Origin: Actinomycetaceae bacterium MB13-C1-2
GTDB taxonomy: Bacteria > Actinomycetota > Actinomycetes > Actinomycetales > Actinomycetaceae
Length of the DNA: 64,000 nucleotides
Assembly: GCA_035621235.1 (NCBI GenBank)
Contig: CP141731.1
Span: forward strand, 1,612,001 to 1,676,000
Direction: 5' to 3'
The translations under genes were made by a program, and so were the position numbers. Each line of letters starts with the position of its first letter. The stretch's first letter is position 1. The notes under the pieces were generated by a model. That model was not told where the DNA came from and searched no databases. It saw only the letters and a program-made list of their open reading frames with translations. Below are positions 60,878 to 64,000 of this stretch, piece by piece.

Positions 60878-62848
60878 ATGACCGATTTGGACGTGACCGC
60901 GAGCGAAGTGGCCTCTCTTGAGGGAGAAGAGCTGCTTCGTCTATGTAGGTGCGTCGCTCTGGAAATGAATCGTCTACAGAAGCTGCAGACCCAGATCGCT
61001 AAACAAATCTGGTCGATGTCGGAAGGATCGTTGAGTCAGGACTCGCTGACTAAGCAGTATGGCTGCCGCAGTTCTGTGGAGCTTGTTCAGCGGCTCACTG
61101 GCGAGCCAGCTCGCGTTGTTTCTGCGCGAATAAGACTTGGTCGTCAGACTGCGGTTCGCGTTTCACTGTTGGGGGAGGAACTACCGCCACTCCAGGAACA
61201 CGTCGCCAGTGCGCTTGAGTCCGGTTACCTGAATGTGGACTCGGCCGGACATATCTCCCGGCTTATTGCTGAGAAGGTGCGTCCCTCGAATGTCGACGAT
61301 CTGGATTTCGCGGAGCGCAGTCTGGTTCAGGCAGCCACAGGTTTCGATTTTGGTGCCGGTGATGCTCCGGGAATGGCGTTGCATGCTGATGACATTCGCC
61401 GCTTGTGCCTGAAGTGGGACGAGGCGTTGGATCCCGATGGCACGGCACCGGACGATGATCTCAGGTTGCGTGGGCGTTTCCTAAATGTGGGGCCAACGAG
61501 GGACGGACTGTCGAAGGTTACGGGGTTACTTACTGCGGAGACCGCAGCTGCGTTTGGTGTGGTTCTCGACTCGCTCAACAACCCTCGTGCTAAGGCTGAT
61601 GGTCGGGTGACTTCGGCAGAGGCATACGAGGCAACGGTTCGTGATAGCAGTTCAATTGGCGGTGCGTACTTGCCCGATACTGAGACAGAGACTGATCCTG
61701 AGGTAGACGCCGGGGTTGATGTCTTGGACTCAGGTTTGGCTTCAGAAGCAGATCCGACCGATGATCGTACGGCGGGTCAGCGACGTCACGACGCCCTGGC
61801 GACTGCTTTGAATGTGGCTCTTTCTAGTAGAGATCTTCCGGTGCTACAGGGTGCTAACGCAATGATCGTGGTGGAGGTGAGGGAAGAGTCCCTTGCTCGA
61901 CACTTCGGCTGGCAATACATGGAAGGTGGGATCGACGGCTCTGACTCCGCTCCTGGTCGTTTAGGGACTCGCCCGGATTCTGGTCCTGGTTCAGTTTTCG
62001 AATCAGACCATCAGTCTTGCTGGGGCCCTGCACCTGCAGACAACCTTCGAGTTGGTTCTGGCTCCGTGAGTCCGGCATGGTTGATCGGCCATGATGGTGC
62101 ACCGACGCCATTGTCTATGAATACCGTCAGCGGTCTGACTTGTGGAGCTGTAATTCAGGCGGTGGTCAGGGACAGCCTCGGGCGGATAACCCAACTCGGA
62201 TCTCCCGCTCGGATTTTTTCGGCGACGCAGCGGAGGGCGATTGCATTGCGTGACGGCGGGTGCGTGATCCCTGGTTGCACGGTTCCAGCATCGTGGTGCG
62301 AGGTACACCACGTAATGCCTCATGCGTTCGGTGGGCCGACGCACACGGACAATGGAGTGCTTCTGTGCCGCTTTCACCACTCGACGATTGATAGCAATGG
62401 GTGGGAAATCAAGATGAACCACGGAGTTCCATTGGTCCGGCCGCCGAACTGGTTGAAGAGTCTGTATCCAGATGATCCACGGCGAGAATGGATGAATCAA
62501 GTACTGGCCGATCAGGCTATACGAATCCGGGAGAAACTTGAGGCTCGAAAGAAACAGCGCGTCCGGAATAATGGGGTTGGTCCTGGGTCTGGTGGCTCGG
62601 GTTTCGTTAACCGGAACGTTGTAGACACCGATCTTGTTCACGGCATTGCTGATATTGCCGTTGTGGAGGCGCGCGGCCCTGCCGTTGTAGACACGCTGTC
62701 TATTCGCCCCGACGTTGTTGCCGCCCACTTCAGTGATGCTGACTGCGTAACCAGTGGTGATGTCGGTGCGGGCGTTGTTGACTCTGGTATTGCCGATGCT
62801 GACTTTCTCAACAGCGGCGATGAGAACTTGAGTCTGGTCGCCGCGTGA
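60878..62848 (+). CDS. DUF222 and HNH endonuclease domain protein (13E12 family)
   Basis: A 656-residue protein. The DUF222 region covers residues 10-340, broken by an acidic variable segment (ETETDPEVDAGVDVLDSG). The HNH nuclease domain at about 459-506 has Cys-x4-Cys, EVHHVMPHAFGG, DNGVLLCRFHH. About 80 residues after 575 are a Val/Asp/Ala-rich tail with no known domain. 13E12 proteins are repeat-family actinobacterial genes of unclear role, and several in Mycobacterium tuberculosis are reported to be LexA-regulated. This one follows a perfect SOS box and appears leaderless, so expression on DNA damage is predicted. Confidence 0.88.
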   Translation: MTDLDVTASEVASLEGEELLRLCRCVALEMNRLQKLQTQIAKQIWSMSEGSLSQDSLTKQYGCRSSVELVQRLTGEPARVVSARIRLGRQTAVRVSLLGEELPPLQEHVASALESGYLNVDSAGHISRLIAEKVRPSNVDDLDFAERSLVQAATGFDFGAGDAPGMALHADDIRRLCLKWDEALDPDGTAPDDDLRLRGRFLNVGPTRDGLSKVTGLLTAETAAAFGVVLDSLNNPRAKADGRVTSAEAYEATVRDSSSIGGAYLPDTETETDPEVDAGVDVLDSGLASEADPTDDRTAGQRRHDALATALNVALSSRDLPVLQGANAMIVVEVREESLARHFGWQYMEGGIDGSDSAPGRLGTRPDSGPGSVFESDHQSCWGPAPADNLRVGSGSVSPAWLIGHDGAPTPLSMNTVSGLTCGAVIQAVVRDSLGRITQLGSPARIFSATQRRAIALRDGGCVIPGCTVPASWCEVHHVMPHAFGGPTHTDNGVLLCRFHHSTIDSNGWEIKMNHGVPLVRPPNWLKSLYPDDPRREWMNQVLADQAIRIREKLEARKKQRVRNNGVGPGSGGSGFVNRNVVDTDLVHGIADIAVVEARGPAVVDTLSIRPDVVAAHFSDADCVTSGDVGAGVVDSGIADADFLNSGDENLSLVAA

Positions 62849-62860
62849 TCGAAAGACCGT

Positions 62861-63085
62861 TGATAGCTCCGCACAAGTGGCTGGCACGCGGGATCTGCCC
62901 CATCTCTATCTCTGATCTAGGGATGGCTCCGCATGTGTGGTGGACACTTCGGATCGGGCCCGTCCTTGTCTCTGATCTAGTTGGATCTTCTCATGGGCGG
63001 TGAACACGTCCTCACCGAGTAGCTCAATAAGACGGCCACACCGGATATCCGCATGGGCGGTGAGCATGTGGTTCCAGACGCTGAG
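62861..63085. repeat. Degenerate 60-bp tandem repeat
   Basis: Units begin at 62861, 62921, 62981 and 63041. The first two are identical at 43 of 60 positions, both ending in TCTCTGATCTAG; the last two share GCATGGGCGG or CATGGGCGG followed by TGA-x-CA. The 60-base period equals 20 codons, and on the minus strand the frame 62906-63109 reads as 20-residue repeats (TAHEKIQLDQR, TTHAEPSLDQR), but it has no clear start. Coding status is unknown. Confidence 0.6.
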
Positions 63086-63263
63086 GGACCGTGACGAGGA
63101 AGGTATCAACGTGTACTTGCCCGTGTGGCAGATTGCGTACCGAGACTGCGCAGATCACGAAAGCTATATGGGCCCCTGACTGACACTCTGCGGGTTCTAC
63201 TGTCCCCTCCTTTCACCGTTATGCTCGATCTCAGAGTTTTCCGCACCTACCCGAGAGTTCATC
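63086..63263. other. Remaining intergenic sequence before the mannosidase gene
   Basis: No gene or clear site is seen in these 178 bases. Confidence 0.4.
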
Positions 63264-64000
63264 ATGCATGACACGTCCGCCATTAGCCTCGGCCGCATTG
63301 ATCGCTTCGTTCGCGAATGGATTGCTCCCGCAGTGGTTCGGGAGACCGAGCCCCTTAGCTTCACATTCTGGGAGGCCCCCGACGAGCCGGTGCACTTTGA
63401 CGAGGCTATGACAGGTCAGTTTATTCCTGGCGAGCTTGGCATGCCCTGGGGCAAACCATGGGGAACAACCTGGTTTCACCTAGAGGGACGGGTTCCGCAG
63501 TCCTGGCCCCTTCCCGGCACCCGCGCCGAACTGCTCATCGACCTCGGGTGGATCGCGGCGCAGGCAGGCTTCCAGGCTGAGGCTGCGGCGTGGAGCCCAC
63601 ACGGAGACCTAATCAAAGGAATCTCGCCGCGGAATCATTTCGTTCCCCTCGCCCCAGTGACCGAAGAGGGCAAGGTCGATCTCTATGTTGAGGGTGCATC
63701 AAACCCCGATGTGCCCGGCGGCGCATGGACTCACCCCACCAAAATGGGGGACAAGGCAACTGCGGGTGATCAGAAGATTTATTCCGTCCGTCAGCTTGAC
63801 GTTGCCCTAATTGACACTGAGGCCGAGGCCCTCGTTGCTGATGCCTTCACACTTCGTAGCCTGGCTGATGTTCTACCTGAGAACTCGCCCCGTCGCGCCG
63901 AGATCATCGTCGCTCTAGAGAACATGTGCGATGCCATCAACCCCGACGATGTTCACGGAACCGCCATCGCAGGACGCGCTCAGCTTGCCGATGCATTAGC
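63264..64000 (+). CDS. Alpha-mannosidase (GH38), N-terminal part, runs off the window
   Basis: The first 245 codons of a gene open to the window edge. WGKPWGTTWFHLEGRVPQSW, ELLIDLGW and SPRNHFVPLAP match the N-terminal beta domain preceding the catalytic GH38 domain of bacterial alpha-mannosidases, which release mannose from N-glycan-type or mannan oligosaccharides in the cytoplasm. ATG 63264 gives the normal family N-terminus; no signal peptide is seen. The catalytic residues lie beyond the window. Confidence 0.88.
   Translation, partial: MHDTSAISLGRIDRFVREWIAPAVVRETEPLSFTFWEAPDEPVHFDEAMTGQFIPGELGMPWGKPWGTTWFHLEGRVPQSWPLPGTRAELLIDLGWIAAQAGFQAEAAAWSPHGDLIKGISPRNHFVPLAPVTEEGKVDLYVEGASNPDVPGGAWTHPTKMGDKATAGDQKIYSVRQLDVALIDTEAEALVADAFTLRSLADVLPENSPRRAEIIVALENMCDAINPDDVHGTAIAGRAQLADAL

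Noticed and set aside
62003-62887. Long minus-strand frame (294 codons) opposite the HNH gene
   Set aside because: The plus strand carries clear DUF222 and HNH motifs; the antisense frame has no recognisable domain and follows from the coding bias of the real gene.
1-64000. CRISPR array, prophage or integrated element
   Set aside because: No regularly spaced identical repeats, integrase, capsid genes or duplicated tRNA ends were seen.

Overview
The window is chromosomal DNA from an actinobacterium. Evidence: many GTG and TTG starts behind GGAGG-type ribosome sites, TCGAAC-N4-GTTCGA as the SOS box, a DUF222/HNH (13E12-type) protein, a TipA-type MerR regulator, LPDTG-anchored surface proteins, actinobacterial-type LeuRS, and an actinobacterial GH38 alpha-mannosidase. 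The moderate GC content, thioester/VaFE adhesin and LPDTG proteins suggest an Actinomycetaceae-like, host- or mucosa-associated organism; that placement is inference. There is no prophage, intact insertion sequence or CRISPR array.

Layout. 1-6.5 kb: wall and lipid precursor genes (murA 3' end, diacylglycerol-kinase-like, plsC, gpsA, ddl), a DcsG-like ATP-grasp enzyme, a small metallopeptidase, and a divergent lipoprotein; tRNA-His follows. 7-11.3 kb: cation efflux (CDF), TipA-like regulator, MntH and a DUF6328 membrane protein. 11.4-20.8 kb (minus strand): PfpI/GH2 pair, DUF2207 membrane protein, and a 1471-residue wall-anchored protein with two complete UshA-type 5'-nucleotidase units. 20.9-24.3 kb: CydDC-like heterodimeric ABC exporter. 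24.3-32.6 kb: HIT protein, CotH-family lipoprotein, AAC(3)-family acetyltransferase, Dps, LeuS, Nei/Fpg glycosylase, GNAT.

32.9-40.3 kb is the most interesting block: two operons around a GntR/FCD repressor gene. The first holds a sugar isomerase-like TIM barrel, an ACS-family MFS transporter and an SDR. The second holds a DhaK-DhaL kinase, an RpiB-like isomerase and a TPI-like isomerase. The kinase plus two isomerases match the known route erythrulose -> erythrulose phosphate -> D-erythrose 4-phosphate. The two operons share a 19-bp AT-rich operator-like motif (15 of 19 positions identical). The anion-type transporter and the TIM barrel suggest that an acidic sugar is oxidised and converted to erythrulose first.

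40.4-54 kb: cysK-cysE, IMPACT protein, rpmF (Cys-free L32), HdeD-like protein, thioester/VaFE adhesin, metF-metE-trans-sulfuration operon, and a DsbA-like/CcdA thiol redox pair. 54-64 kb: HAD phosphatase, alanine dehydrogenase, a nucleotidyltransferase coupled to a galactokinase-like GHMP kinase, tRNA-Pro, an aldehyde dehydrogenase, an SOS-box-controlled and apparently leaderless DUF222/HNH gene, a degenerate 60-bp tandem repeat, and the 5' end of an alpha-mannosidase gene running off the window.
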